Source: Paraburkholderia sp. BL21I4N1 (GTDB lineage: Bacteria; Pseudomonadota; Gammaproteobacteria; Burkholderiales; Burkholderiaceae). From it: a DNA stretch of 64,000 nt. The translations under genes were made by a program, and so were the position numbers. The notes under the pieces were generated by a model. That model was not told the DNA's origin, did not search any database, and was given only the letters and a program-made list of their open reading frames with translations. The stretch lies in NCBI RefSeq assembly GCF_002973525.1, contig NZ_PVEN01000001.1, positions 248,001 through 312,000 on the forward strand, given 5' to 3'. This document shows positions 16,960 to 26,317 of the stretch, in pieces (within the stretch, counting starts at the first letter, position 1; every line of letters starts with the position of its first letter).

Positions 16960-18057
16960 TCAAGCTGCCTTGCGACGAAGCGCGGCCTCTTCGAGCTCGC
17001 GTACGATTGGCAGTACTTTTTCCCCAAAGTATTCGACCTCTTCGATGAAATGCAGGAACCCGGCCAGGATGAGGTCGACACCCACGGCCTTCAGTTCGAC
17101 GATCCGCTCTGCAATCTGACGCGGTGTGCCGATCAGATTGGTACGGAAGCCGTCGTTATACTGCACCAGGTCCTCGAAGCTCGACTTCGCCCAGTTTCCC
17201 TCGCCTTCAGGCGACGCGCTACCTGCCTGTCTGGCCGCATTGCCGAAAGCATGCACGGCTTCCACGTGTGCGTGGGCGATGATGTCGTCGAGCACGGCAC
17301 GTGCTTCTTCTTCGGTATCGCGCGCAATGACGAACGCGTTCACGCCAATGCGCACCCTGTGGTCGTTTTGCGCCGCCTTCGCCTGAATGTCGTCGATCTG
17401 CAGCTTGAGATTCTCTGGCGTATTGCCGTTCGTGAAGTACCAGTCGGACACGCTCGCAGCGTTATCGCGGGCTGCGCGCGAACTGCCGCCCTGGAAGATT
17501 TCCGGATACGGTTTCTGTACCGGTTTCGGATTTAACGTGTAGTTGTTGAAGCGATAGAAGTCACCACGGTAGGTGAAGTTATCTTGCGTCCAGATACCCT
17601 TGAGCGCTTCGATGAACTCGCGTGAGCGACGGTAGCGTTCGTCGTGCTCCAGCCACGGTTCGCCGATCGCGGTGAACTCACCTTTGAACCAACCGCTGAC
17701 CACGTTGATGCCAATACGCCCGTTGGAAATATGGTCGATCGTGGCAATCTGCTTCGCGACCACGGCCGGACTCCACGGGCCAGGCAGGATCGCGGCGAGT
17801 ACTTTCAATTTCGTCGTTGCGTGCAGCAGCGCCTGACTGAACGACACGGATTCGTGCTGGTTGTCCGCGCCGTAGCCCGCGGTAAAGCGGATCTGGCTCA
17901 GCGCGTAGTCGAAACCGGCGCGCTCGGCAGCTTGCGCGAGCTTCTGGTTGTACTCGACACTCCAGTCGGTGCGCTGTTCGATCGTGCTGACAACCAGGCC
18001 GCCACTGACGTTCGGCACCCAGTACGCAAATTTCAACTCTTCCTGACGCTCGCTCAT
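16960..18057 (-). CDS. sfnG: FMNH2-dependent dimethylsulfone monooxygenase
   Basis: The 365-aa protein is a bacterial-luciferase-fold flavin monooxygenase. The N-terminus LKFAYWVPNVSGGLVVSTIE, the block DWSVEYNQKLAQAAERAGFD and ISNGRIGINVVSGWFKGEF match the SfnG group, which converts dimethylsulfone to methanesulfinate and formaldehyde in sulfur scavenging. Reduced FMN must come from a separate reductase (MsuE-type), and none is nearby. The ATG at 18057 has AGGGA upstream; the longer frame to 18165 looks non-coding. No sfnR-type activator gene or clear sigma-54 promoter was seen beside it, so it appears to be an isolated member of its regulon. Confidence 0.87.
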   Translation of the reverse strand: MSERQEELKFAYWVPNVSGGLVVSTIEQRTDWSVEYNQKLAQAAERAGFDYALSQIRFTAGYGADNQHESVSFSQALLHATTKLKVLAAILPGPWSPAVVAKQIATIDHISNGRIGINVVSGWFKGEFTAIGEPWLEHDERYRRSREFIEALKGIWTQDNFTYRGDFYRFNNYTLNPKPVQKPYPEIFQGGSSRAARDNAASVSDWYFTNGNTPENLKLQIDDIQAKAAQNDHRVRIGVNAFVIARDTEEEARAVLDDIIAHAHVEAVHAFGNAARQAGSASPEGEGNWAKSSFEDLVQYNDGFRTNLIGTPRQIAERIVELKAVGVDLILAGFLHFIEEVEYFGEKVLPIVRELEEAALRRKAA

Positions 18058-18394
18058 ATCGATTCCCTGTTCGTTCGCAAACCGGAGCGGACTCCGGTGG
18101 CCTGTCGGCAAAGTTGGCGACGCACAGGTCGAATTTATGGCAGGGATGCGCCCTGGATCAATCAATTAAATCTGCTATCGATCGATGAAAAATGCGTGAT
18201 CTTCATGCTCAAAAGTACGAGGCCGGAGTCGTAGCAACGGTTTGAGTGAGACAGCGTTGGTTCGCGCCACGCATTGTGCAGTCTGCGTATATGGAAAGCG
18301 CCAATCGATCTATTGGCGAGCGTAGTCGTCGGCTAGTTCGTGTGATGACGAAGGCGCGCAACGGGTCGATCTGCTGGAGAGTGTGAATGCGCAT
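18058..18394. other. Non-coding leader region upstream of sfnG
   Basis: About 340 bases between sfnG and the terminators of the glycoside hydrolase gene. It should contain the sfnG promoter. I found no gene, no strong -10/-35 pair and no convincing -24/-12 element. Confidence 0.4.
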
Positions 18395-18441
18395 ATAAAA
18401 CGATAGAGCGAGCAGGCGGGAGATACCTGACTCGCTCTATC
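18395..18441 (-). terminator. Rho-independent terminator of the glycoside hydrolase gene
   Basis: A perfect 11-bp inverted repeat (GATAGAGCGAG at 18402 and CTCGCTCTATC at 18431) is followed on the minus strand by GTTTTATAT. It lies 70 bases beyond the stop at 18512. Confidence 0.75.
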
Positions 18442-18444
18442 CAT

Positions 18445-18469
18445 GCGCCGCCGCTGTGAGCGGCGGCGC
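18445..18469. terminator. Second, very GC-rich hairpin after the glycoside hydrolase gene
   Basis: Arms GCGCCGCCGCT and AGCGGCGGCGC are perfect complements around a three-base loop. It sits between the stop codon and the terminator at 18395-18441, so minus-strand transcripts meet two stems in a row. Confidence 0.6.
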
Positions 18470-18511
18470 GTCCAAGGTCTTCAATGACTGTCGACCTGGT
18501 TGCCGGGCGGC

Positions 18512-20809
18512 TTATTGCCCGGTGTATCCGACTGGAACAGTCGAATTGGCCTTGGCAACCGTTGCGTTGCTCGACACGATGTACTGCGGCACTTCGGTGA
18601 GCGTCAGCGTGACCTGGCCATTGGTGTAGGGCAGCGTGGTCATGTTGCCATAACCGTCGATGTCCGTCACATTGCCCGACGTGCCGGCGTTATCCACCGT
18701 CAGCTTGTAGCTGGTCGAGTAGCTCTGGCTGTAGACGCCAGCGCTCGTCGGCCACTGTGCATTGCTGTGCGCCCATGCCGCGGTCACGACCTTGCCGTTG
18801 CCGAGTTGCTGGAACGAGTAAGCGTAGGTGCCTTGCGGCGTGCCGTTCACGCGGCCCAACGTGTTCGTACCGTCGAGTGCGCGCGTCATCGTCGCAAATA
18901 CCATGGCTTCCGGCTTCGGCGACAGGTTCGTCGCACCGAATGCGCCTTGCGCGTCGTTCAGGTCGAAGAACGTACCGTAACCCACTTCACCCGGATAGTC
19001 CGGACCGTAGAACAGCGTCGTCAGTTGCGCGCCGCCACCCAGCACGATGATATGTGCCCGCACGCCCACTGCTGCTTGCGCAAACAACTGGTTCTGCGAC
19101 GGTACCGTCGGACCGTAGTTGAGACCCGGATCGTAGCTCACGCCTGCTTCGGTGAAGAAGAGCTTCATGTTCGGCTTGCCCGCTTGCATGATCGCGCGCA
19201 ATTGCGTCATCTGATTGTCGAGCGCATTGGCCTGATTCGCCGTGCTCGGGTCCGAGTCCTGCAACTCAGGCGGATGCGCCGGATAGGTGCCCGCATTCCA
19301 GTAGCCGTGCGTGGCAACTGCGTCGATGTAATTCCACAGACCCAGCGCGCCGTACTTCTGCAGATAGCCGGTGGTACACGTGTCGCAGTTCGACGCGAAC
19401 GGGTTCGCCGTGCCCATCACGACAGCATTCGGATCGGTCGAGTGAATGCCCTGATACGCCGCTTTGTACATGGCGACGAAATTCGCATCGCTATCGGCCC
19501 AGCCGAGGCTCGGTTCCCACGTCACCTGGTAGTAGTTGCTCTGCTGATTCGGGTAGTTTGCCGCACGAATCTGGCTTGTGTCGGTGCCGACCTTGGCCAT
19601 GAAGCTCTGGAACTCGCTCATGTTAACCGGAGCGTAGTAGCTGTCGTTGAACTGGCCGGTCTTCGAATCCCATGCAGGAATACCGTCGAGACGCACAATG
19701 CGCATCTGATCCGGATTCGCCTTGTAGAACGGATCGAGGTCGCTCACGCTCGGCGTGTACGTGTTCGGACCATTGGGTTCCATGGCCGATTGCTCGCGAT
19801 CGTCGATCGTCCACGTAATGCCAAGATCATGCAAGGCGGCGATGTTGCCGTTGAAACCCTGCATGCCGAAGCGATGCTGATCCTGATGAGCGTATGTAAC
19901 GGTGCCCAGTACCGAGCTCAGGTTCGGCAACACGCCGAACGTGGCAATGCCCGTGGGACGCGTACCGCTGCTCGGCAACGTGCCGCCGTTCGAGCGCAGC
20001 GTCGCAGTCAGTGCACCGTAGCCAGACCACGTCGACGTACATGGAATCGTGCTGGTTTGCACGCCGGATTTAACCGCGAAGCTGCCTTGCGATTTGATCG
20101 CGCCATTCGAGTCTGCGACGGACCAGACGACCGTGTCCGCGCTCGGCACGTTGGTCGTGATCGCGAGCTTGAACGCTGCGTTGTTCTGGAAAATGCGCAT
20201 GCCGTCGGTGGTCGGCGTGTCGGCGCTGATTACGCCGTTTGCGGTGCCGCCTGCGGTTTGCGTCGGCGTGCTGCACGAAAGCGTGGCGCTGCCTGGTGCC
20301 GGCGACGGGGTAGGGGTGGGCGTCGGCGTCGGGGTGGGCGTTGGGGTCGGTGTCGGAGCGGGAGCCGGGGTAGGTGTCGGAGCCGGCGTCGGCGTCGGCG
20401 TCGGCGTCGGGGCTGGCGTCGGTGTGGGTGTCTTGGACGGAGTTGGTGCCGGGGTGGGCGTCGGCGTAGGCGTAGGCGTCGGCGTAGCGGCAACTGCCAT
20501 CACCCAGCACGACTTGCCATAACCATAGGCCGGATCAGTCTGCGAAACCGCGCCGACATAGCAGCCGACGCCATTGCTAAAGGTCTTCGGCGCGGTCAGC
20601 ATGACCGACGGCGAATTGGGCGGAACCGCGCCGAACACTACGGAGCCCGTGCCGAGGAACGAGCAGTTGCCGTTCTCTTGTCCACACAGCTTGTACTGCT
20701 GGCCCGCCACAGTGATGGTGCCGCTTTGAGCAGCCTGCACGCTTTCCGCACCAAACGATGCCAACACCGTTGCCGAGGCAACGCCTAGAAGTTTCCAATA
20801 TCTCATCAT
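18512..20809 (-). CDS. Secreted clan GH-A-like glycoside hydrolase with long Thr-Pro linker
   Basis: From ATG 20809 the protein is 765 aa. A signal peptide ([20 protein letters not shown], cleavage near VQAAQS) is followed by a small Cys-containing N-terminal domain (about 30-105). A 65-residue TP/AP linker (about 108-172) comes next, then an Ig-like beta domain. The catalytic region has the [11 protein letters not shown] motif (candidate acid/base Glu about 432) and [12 protein letters not shown] (candidate nucleophile Glu about 554), as in (beta/alpha)8 retaining glycosidases of the GH39/PslG kind. A C-terminal beta domain follows. It probably acts on an extracellular polysaccharide. A second ATG three bases in is equally possible. 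Confidence 0.8.
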   Translation of the reverse strand: MMRYWKLLGVASATVLASFGAESVQAAQSGTITVAGQQYKLCGQENGNCSFLGTGSVVFGAVPPNSPSVMLTAPKTFSNGVGCYVGAVSQTDPAYGYGKSCWVMAVAATPTPTPTPTPTPAPTPSKTPTPTPAPTPTPTPTPAPTPTPAPAPTPTPTPTPTPTPTPTPSPAPGSATLSCSTPTQTAGGTANGVISADTPTTDGMRIFQNNAAFKLAITTNVPSADTVVWSVADSNGAIKSQGSFAVKSGVQTSTIPCTSTWSGYGALTATLRSNGGTLPSSGTRPTGIATFGVLPNLSSVLGTVTYAHQDQHRFGMQGFNGNIAALHDLGITWTIDDREQSAMEPNGPNTYTPSVSDLDPFYKANPDQMRIVRLDGIPAWDSKTGQFNDSYYAPVNMSEFQSFMAKVGTDTSQIRAANYPNQQSNYYQVTWEPSLGWADSDANFVAMYKAAYQGIHSTDPNAVVMGTANPFASNCDTCTTGYLQKYGALGLWNYIDAVATHGYWNAGTYPAHPPELQDSDPSTANQANALDNQMTQLRAIMQAGKPNMKLFFTEAGVSYDPGLNYGPTVPSQNQLFAQAAVGVRAHIIVLGGGAQLTTLFYGPDYPGEVGYGTFFDLNDAQGAFGATNLSPKPEAMVFATMTRALDGTNTLGRVNGTPQGTYAYSFQQLGNGKVVTAAWAHSNAQWPTSAGVYSQSYSTSYKLTVDNAGTSGNVTDIDGYGNMTTLPYTNGQVTLTLTEVPQYIVSSNATVAKANSTVPVGYTGQ
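20294..20488 (-). repeat. Degenerate 6-bp repeat tract encoding the Thr-Pro linker
   Basis: About 32 units of a six-base repeat encode (Thr/Ala)-Pro dipeptides without a frameshift. Third positions vary between G, C, A and T, so this is an old or selected repeat rather than a fresh slippage tract. It is a typical flexible, extended linker between secreted-enzyme domains. Confidence 0.9.
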
Positions 20810-21990
20810 TGTCCGTGTATCGCTAAAAGCAGGTTTTCCCCGAGGAATCAGCAAGATCGATCAAAGTCGTCCGCGTTGGCGTTATGACTGCAGAGAGAGG
20901 TCAACCAGAGAACGCGCCGAAACCGCGTTCATTGCTGAAGAAGCCGACGCTCGAGCGCGCCGTTGTTATGAGAACGAGAGCCGTTAGACAGCCGTTCGTG
21001 CGACGACCTGTCAGTCGATTGAATGCTTAACAATCAATCACGTGCCGGTCGGCGTTTATATTACGTAATACTTACTATTAACTACGAAAGGCTTATTCAA
21101 CAAAGCGTTCCAGGTGGTCACACCTTTGAATAGGCAATGCCACGCATCGAGCGCGGCATATAGCAGCACTTCAGCGTACCCACTCGTTGTGTGAAAGCTC
21201 AGTCGACTTCCCAGCCTTCGTCCTCCGACTCGCGGACGCGCGACCGGATAAACGGCACAACCCTTGACGACATGCCGATGACGTGACTCGTAAAACTCTG
21301 GCAGGGCTCGCGTTGATACAACGGCGCGCCTTGAATGTGAAAACAAATTTCTGGTAGGCACGCGCAACGAAGGAAATCAGGACAGCTGATGGTCAAGCTA
21401 GGTCCCATTCCTTCGCAACTGACGGCCTGGCGCCGATAAGAACGCGACGTTACGACAACAATTGAGGCTCGCCCAAAGATCAGACTTAACGCTCAACGTC
21501 GCGCAACCTGCACCAATGCAATTATTGCCGACATTGGTTGCTTTCTTGTGAATCTGGTATTACTTACAGATCCTTTCGGCAGAGGAATTATAAACGTTTC
21601 ACCGATGTAACGTGGCGGGAATTCGAGACGATAAGTGATAATGCCGAGAATCGATCGGCTGAGGCGGCTTATGACCAACCAAAGGTGGTGTGGAGGAAAA
21701 TCTCTGCCTCACGATCCGCTGGAAAAGATAAATCTTTGATTTGTCAGCGGATTGTGGATGGGTGGTAGTGGGTCGGAAAGCACGTCTTTTTATATTAATA
21801 TTATCAATAGGTGCGCACTATTCGAATTGATGGAAATCAGATGGGGTGCGAACAGATAATTCGTGTTACGTCACTTTTTTATTCGATATTTTATTTAATT
21901 CGAACCCTAATTTAATTAAAAATTGAGGGTGAAACGGCGTTCAGCTGTAGCCGGGCGGCGCGAGCCTGTAATCGGCAGCGCGCCCGCAGT
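20810..21990. other. 1.2-kb gene-free region with AT-rich end
   Basis: No frame here shows the codon pattern of neighbouring genes. The part nearest 20,810 must hold the glycoside hydrolase promoter. From about 21,480 the base composition falls well below that of the surroundings, and 21,780-21,930 is mostly A/T with runs such as TTTTTTATTCGATATTTTAT. A segment near 21,090-21,110 (GGCTTATTCAACAAAGCG) resembles the end of an insertion sequence, but no transposase or second end was found. Confidence 0.5.
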
Positions 21991-22842
21991 TTACTTCACC
22001 GCTCCCAGCGCCAGGCCCTTCACCAGGAATCGCTGCAACCACGCAAACACGATCGAGACCGGCAACGTCGCGCATAAGGTTGCGGCCATGACAAGATGCC
22101 ATTCGACGACGTACTTGCCCGCCACCATATCCGTTACCTGCACAGTGAGTGTTTTGTTTTCCGGCGAACGGATCAGCGTATAGACAACAGCAAACTCATT
22201 CCACGCATTGATGAACGTGAAGATGGCGGTCACCACGATCGCCGGTACGGCGAGCGGCAGGAAGACCTTGAAGACGGCCCTGGTGCGTCCGCATCCTTCG
22301 AGCCACGCCGACTCTTCCAGATCGCGAGGCACCGTCTGAAAGTACGAAGACAACATCCATACGGCGAATGCGATATTGAACGCTGCGTAAGAGACGATCA
22401 CGCCGATCTTCGAGTCGACCAGATTGCCGTCGCCATAGGGGATCATGGCGGCGAGGCGGAACAAACCCACCACGAGCAGGATGGGGGACAACATTTGCGT
22501 GACGAGCAGGAACTGGCGATACAAACCGCGTCCGCGAAACGGGAATCTGGCCAACGCGTAGGCGGCGGGCAAGCTCACGGCCAAAGCGAGCGCTGTCGAC
22601 AGTAAGCTGATCACCGTGCTATTGCGTAACGCCACGCCGAAATTCGCCGCTTGCCACATGTCGGCGAAATTGCTCCATTGCCAATGTACGGGCAACCAGC
22701 GCGCCGGATAAACGAAAATCTCCGTGGCCGGCTTCAATGCCGTGAACAGCATCACGGCAAACGGAAACAGCACCACCACAACCAGCGGCGACAGCGCGAG
22801 CCAACACCACAGCGAGCGCTTCATCTTGATGCTGAGACTCAT
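21991..22842 (-). CDS. CUT1-type sugar ABC transporter permease (MalG-like)
   Basis: The 283-aa protein has six membrane segments and the conserved permease loop with EESAWLEGCGRTRAVFKVFL (EAA motif) around residue 180, plus NAWNEFAVVYTLI as in MalG-family proteins. It overlaps the upstream permease gene by four bases, so the two are translationally coupled. With the substrate-binding protein (23900-25132) and the ATPase (26318-27400) it forms a carbohydrate importer. Confidence 0.9.
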   Translation of the reverse strand: MSLSIKMKRSLWCWLALSPLVVVVLFPFAVMLFTALKPATEIFVYPARWLPVHWQWSNFADMWQAANFGVALRNSTVISLLSTALALAVSLPAAYALARFPFRGRGLYRQFLLVTQMLSPILLVVGLFRLAAMIPYGDGNLVDSKIGVIVSYAAFNIAFAVWMLSSYFQTVPRDLEESAWLEGCGRTRAVFKVFLPLAVPAIVVTAIFTFINAWNEFAVVYTLIRSPENKTLTVQVTDMVAGKYVVEWHLVMAATLCATLPVSIVFAWLQRFLVKGLALGAVK

Positions 22843-23762
22843 GATGGATCTCCTTCTTTCGCGGGCTGCAGGCGCAGATAGGCGATCGAGAAAACGAACA
22901 GCATGACGAGCATGATCAGCGACACCGCGGCTGCTTCACCAGGGCGTCCCAGCCGGAAGCCCAACTCATACAGGTACGTGACCAGAATATGCGTACCGTT
23001 GTCCGGTCCGCCTTGCGTCATGACCCAGATAATCGGAAACGAGTTGAACACGTAGATCACATTCAGCAGGATCGTCATGTTGATGAACGGCCGCAGCAAC
23101 GGCATGGTGAGCTTGCGAAACTGCTGCCATGCGCTCGCGCCGTCCATGCGCGCCGCCTCGTAAATGTCGCCAGGCACGGAGGACAACCCGCCGAGCAGAA
23201 TCGTCACCGTAAAGGGTATCGACACCAGAATGCCGACGGCGATCTCCACCGGAAACGCAAGTTCCGGCGTCGCGAGCCAATGGATCGGGCCGCTGATCAG
23301 CCCTAGCCTTTGCAGCGTGACGTTGACCATGCCGTAGTCGTCGTTGAAAGCCCAGCGCCAGACCACGGCGGTCATGGTCAGTGAGACGGACCACGGCAGC
23401 ATGACGATCGTGCGCGCTATACCACGGCCGTAGAAGTCCTGGTTCAGGATCAACGCGACCGGCACGGAAATGAGTACGGTGCCGCCCACCACGCACACGG
23501 TCCAGACAACGGTGCGTCGCGCGGCGGCGAGAAACGCGGGGTCGCCGAAGATCGTATAAAAGTTCTGTAGGCCGGTGAAGTCGCGAATCGCACCGAAACG
23601 CGAGACCTCGTGCAGCGATTGCCACACGATGTTGAAAATCGGATAGCTGATAATAAAGAGCGCGAGTACCAGACTCGGCGCAATTAGCAACCAGGGCGCC
23701 TGCAGGCGCGAAGAAGCAGAACGGCTCATGCGTGCTCGATCGTAAGACGCGTTTGCGTTCAT
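22839..23762 (-). CDS. CUT1-type sugar ABC transporter permease (MalF-like)
   Basis: The 307-aa protein has six predicted membrane helices beginning at about residue 22 (APWLLIAPSLVLALFIISYP) and the EAA loop DIYEAARMDGASAWQQFRKL. It pairs with the MalG-like permease encoded next. The start is uncertain: ATG 23762 gives 307 aa, while ATG 23729 (MSRSAS) gives 296 aa; neither has a clear ribosome-binding site. It follows the binding-protein gene after a 137-base spacer that contains a stable hairpin. Confidence 0.9.
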   Translation of the reverse strand: MNANASYDRARMSRSASSRLQAPWLLIAPSLVLALFIISYPIFNIVWQSLHEVSRFGAIRDFTGLQNFYTIFGDPAFLAAARRTVVWTVCVVGGTVLISVPVALILNQDFYGRGIARTIVMLPWSVSLTMTAVVWRWAFNDDYGMVNVTLQRLGLISGPIHWLATPELAFPVEIAVGILVSIPFTVTILLGGLSSVPGDIYEAARMDGASAWQQFRKLTMPLLRPFINMTILLNVIYVFNSFPIIWVMTQGGPDNGTHILVTYLYELGFRLGRPGEAAAVSLIMLVMLFVFSIAYLRLQPAKEGDPS

Positions 23763-23862
23763 TCGCGCGCGCGCCGGAATGGGCCGGATGGTGCATTACG
23801 ACCGAAACGCGCACCGCCTTCACTTCGGCGTCGCGCGTTCCGTGTTCGGCAAATCACCTCGA

Positions 23863-23890
23863 GATCGCTCAGTGATCAGAACGAGCGATC
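23863..23890 (-). terminator. Intercistronic hairpin after the binding-protein gene
   Basis: Perfect 8-bp arms GATCGCTC and GAGCGATC around a 12-base loop lie ten bases after the binding-protein stop (minus strand) and about 100 bases before the permease start. No T-run follows. Stems here in ABC operons commonly protect the binding-protein message or reduce read-through into permease genes. Confidence 0.5.
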
Positions 23891-23899
23891 AAAACGCGA

Positions 23900-25132
23900 T
23901 CAATGGCCGAGCGACTTGTTCGCTTGCGTGGCCGCCGCATTCAGCGCGTCAGCCGGCTTCGCCTTGCCGAGGTAGATCGACTGCATTGCATCGGTCACGG
24001 CCTTTGCGGTGTCTTCCCAGCCGGTCACGGTCGGCGCGAAATGAGCCGTTGGCAGCAACGCGACGAACGCTTTCGTGTCCGGATCGTTGAACGCCGGATC
24101 GGTCGCTTCAGCCTTGGTGGTCGGCAGGAAACCTTCGGTCGTGGTGAACTCGACGCGCGGTTCTTTCGTGAACAGATAGTCGAGGAACTTCCAGGCCGAC
24201 TTCTTCACCTTCGAGTTCTTGAACATCACGATCGAATCGGTGACGGCGTAGGTGGCGTGCGTCGTGCCCATCGGAATCGGATCGATGCCGTACTTCAGGT
24301 TCGGCGCTTCCTTCTTGATCTGCTTCGACAGGAACGGTGCGGAGATCACCATCGCGACACGGCCCTGTTTGAACAGGTTCTGCACGTCTTCGCGGCTATA
24401 GCCGGTCACGCCGGGTTGCGTGAGACCCTGATCGATCATCGACTTGTACAGCGTGGCCGCCTTGATACCGGCCGGCGAATTGAACGCCGCCTTGCCGTCC
24501 TTGCCGACGACGTCACCGCCATTGGTCCACAGCGCGTAGTAATAGTAGACGTCCGTTTCGATTTCCTTGCCTTGCAGACCGAAGCCGGCAATGCCCTGCG
24601 CCTTGAGTTTCTTCGACGCGTCGATCACATCGTTCCACGTTTTCGGACCGTCGGGATAGCCGACCTTCGCCAGCAGATCCTTGTTGTAGTACAAAGCGCG
24701 CGCGGAAGCCGCGATCGGCAGGCCGTACACCTTGCCGTTGATTTCGCCCGGCGCGAGGAACGGACCGATGAAGCGGCTCTTGAAGCTCGCATCCATGTAA
24801 CCGTCGAGCGGTTCGGCCACGTCGTCCTTTACGAAGTCGAGCAACCAGCGCGTGCCGACGATCGCGAGGTCGGCATTGGCGCCGCCGGAAATGTCCGTCT
24901 GGAGTTTCTGTTGCAGCGTGTCCCAGTTCACGTCTTCGATCTTGATGGTCGTGCCGGGATTGGCCTTCTCGAAGTTGCGGGCCATTTTCTCGAAGTACGG
25001 CGCCGTCGCGTCGCTGTAGTGCGCGACCGTGACGCGGACCGTGTCGGCGTGAGCCGCGACGGCGATACCTGCAAACGCGAGCGCCACGGCAACTTTGCCT
25101 AGCGCGAGGGAAGCACGGGCATGCAACGACAT
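23900..25132 (-). CDS. Extracellular sugar-binding protein of an ABC transporter
   Basis: From ATG 25132 (AGGAGAGAGA just upstream) the product is 410 aa. A signal peptide (residues 1-31, LALGKVAVALAFAGIAVAAHA) precedes a family 1 solute-binding fold: TVRVTVAHYSDATAPYFEKM at the start, GKVYGLPIAASARALYYNKD, and FKQGRVAMVISAPFLSK, all typical of MalE/UgpB-type proteins. The frame extends upstream to 25393 but that part lacks coding character. It is the first gene of the minus-strand transporter unit. Confidence 0.92.
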   Translation of the reverse strand: MSLHARASLALGKVAVALAFAGIAVAAHADTVRVTVAHYSDATAPYFEKMARNFEKANPGTTIKIEDVNWDTLQQKLQTDISGGANADLAIVGTRWLLDFVKDDVAEPLDGYMDASFKSRFIGPFLAPGEINGKVYGLPIAASARALYYNKDLLAKVGYPDGPKTWNDVIDASKKLKAQGIAGFGLQGKEIETDVYYYYALWTNGGDVVGKDGKAAFNSPAGIKAATLYKSMIDQGLTQPGVTGYSREDVQNLFKQGRVAMVISAPFLSKQIKKEAPNLKYGIDPIPMGTTHATYAVTDSIVMFKNSKVKKSAWKFLDYLFTKEPRVEFTTTEGFLPTTKAEATDPAFNDPDTKAFVALLPTAHFAPTVTGWEDTAKAVTDAMQSIYLGKAKPADALNAAATQANKSLGH

Positions 25133-25252
25133 TCTCTCTCTCCTGTTGTCGATCGGAGTGGGCGCTTGAGCGCTCACTCCGGTCCCATCCGATGAGGGTG
25201 GGGTGGTCTGCTGCCGTCGCCGGCCGCTTTGGGTTAAATTGTTTGAAAAAAT

Positions 25253-25284
25253 CCTACATGACGAAAAATAGCTTGTCACGTAGG
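25253..25284. promoter_or_regulatory. Candidate operator in the divergent sugar-locus promoter
   Basis: Arms CCTACATGAC and GTCACGTAGG match at 9 of 10 positions and are separated by 12 bases of A-rich DNA. The dyad is 120 bases before the binding-protein gene and about 180 before the SDR gene, in the only divergent promoter of the locus. The most likely ligand-controlled binder is the RpiR protein encoded at 27578, but this is inference. Confidence 0.45.
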
Positions 25285-25466
25285 GTCTGCCATATTTTTT
25301 TGCAGCGAGTTTTGTGCATAAGATGCTGTAAAGCAGGGGTATTCTGCGTAAACGCGAAGTCACGGATACCCAATCTTCGGGATGACTAGACAACTAGCCT
25401 GCATCGGTTTGTAGGAAATTTACACGCTAATCCGGTGCGCATGACCGGTTGATGAGCGAGGCGGAC

Positions 25467-26240
25467 ATGAATCGTGTGGTGTTGGTAACGGGCGCTTGCG
25501 GCGGTATCGGCAGCGTGTTGTGCAAGCGTTTCGTGGAGCAGGGCGACACCGTGCTGGCGCTCGACATCGACGCGTCAGCGCTTCACGCATTGACCGCGCA
25601 ACTCGGCGATGCGCACGTCACGCCGGTCGCGGTCGACCTCGGCGACGCCGCCGCGGTGCCGCAAGCGGTGGCGGCCGCGGCCAAGACGCGCGGTCCGGTG
25701 GATGTGCTGGTCGCGAACGCCGGCGCCGCGCAGGGCCTGACGCTCGCCAGCACCGACGCCGCGAGTTGGCAGCGCGACATTCACCTGAATCTGAACGGCA
25801 CGTATCACACGGTGGAAGCGGTACGGGCGTCGATGATCGAACGCCGACGCGGCGCGCTGGTGTTGATCGGCTCGGTGAACGGTATGGCCGCGCTCGGGCA
25901 CCCCGCATATAGCGCGGCAAAGGCCGGCCTCATCAGCTACACGAAAGCGCTGGCCATGGAACTCGGCCGCTACGGTATTCGCGCCAACATCGTGTGTCCG
26001 GGTACGGTGAAGACGCAGGCATGGCAGGCGCGCGTCGACAAGAACTCGCAGGTGTTCGAGGATCTGAAGAAGTGGTACCCGTTGCGCGACTTCGCGACGC
26101 CCGACGACATTGCCGACGCCGTGCAGTTTCTCGCGTCGCCGATGGCGCGCGTGATCACCGGCGTCGCGCTGCCGGTGGACGGTGGTCTGATGGCCGGCAA
26201 TCGTTTGATGGCGGAAGAACTGACGCTAGAACAGCTTTAA
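25467..26240 (+). CDS. Short-chain dehydrogenase/reductase, probable sugar or polyol dehydrogenase
   Basis: The 257-aa classical SDR has cofactor loop VTGACGGIGSVL, NAG motif (VLVANAGAAQG), catalytic Ser in LIGSVNGMAALG and Tyr/Lys in YSAAKAGLISYTKAL. The C-terminal VTGVALPVDGGLMAG is typical of NAD-dependent sugar/polyol and 3-ketoacyl-type SDRs. ATG 25467 is chosen because GAGG lies six bases upstream; ATG 25452 is an alternative. Placement within a sugar-uptake locus suggests it oxidises the imported substrate. Confidence 0.88.
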   Translation: MNRVVLVTGACGGIGSVLCKRFVEQGDTVLALDIDASALHALTAQLGDAHVTPVAVDLGDAAAVPQAVAAAAKTRGPVDVLVANAGAAQGLTLASTDAASWQRDIHLNLNGTYHTVEAVRASMIERRRGALVLIGSVNGMAALGHPAYSAAKAGLISYTKALAMELGRYGIRANIVCPGTVKTQAWQARVDKNSQVFEDLKKWYPLRDFATPDDIADAVQFLASPMARVITGVALPVDGGLMAGNRLMAEELTLEQL

Positions 26241-26317
26241 CCACAACGGCACGGCGACGCCCGAACAGAAAACCCGCCGCCCCGGTCGAATCAACGAAGC
26301 AAGACGATGAGGACAGC

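Noticed and set aside
18058..18394. Possible sigma-54 promoter of sfnG
   Set aside because: SfnG genes are sigma-54-dependent in some pseudomonads, but no GG-N10-GC element with acceptable flanks was seen here.
18500..20788. 762-codon plus-strand frame opposite the glycoside hydrolase
   Set aside because: It is the antisense shadow of the real gene: Arg/His-rich, no domains, and generated by the GC-biased codons and the Thr-Pro repeat of the opposite strand.
21056..21367. 103-codon minus-strand frame and GGCTTATTCAACAAAGCG end-like sequence
   Set aside because: It looked like an insertion-sequence remnant, but no transposase motif, matching second end or target duplication could be found.
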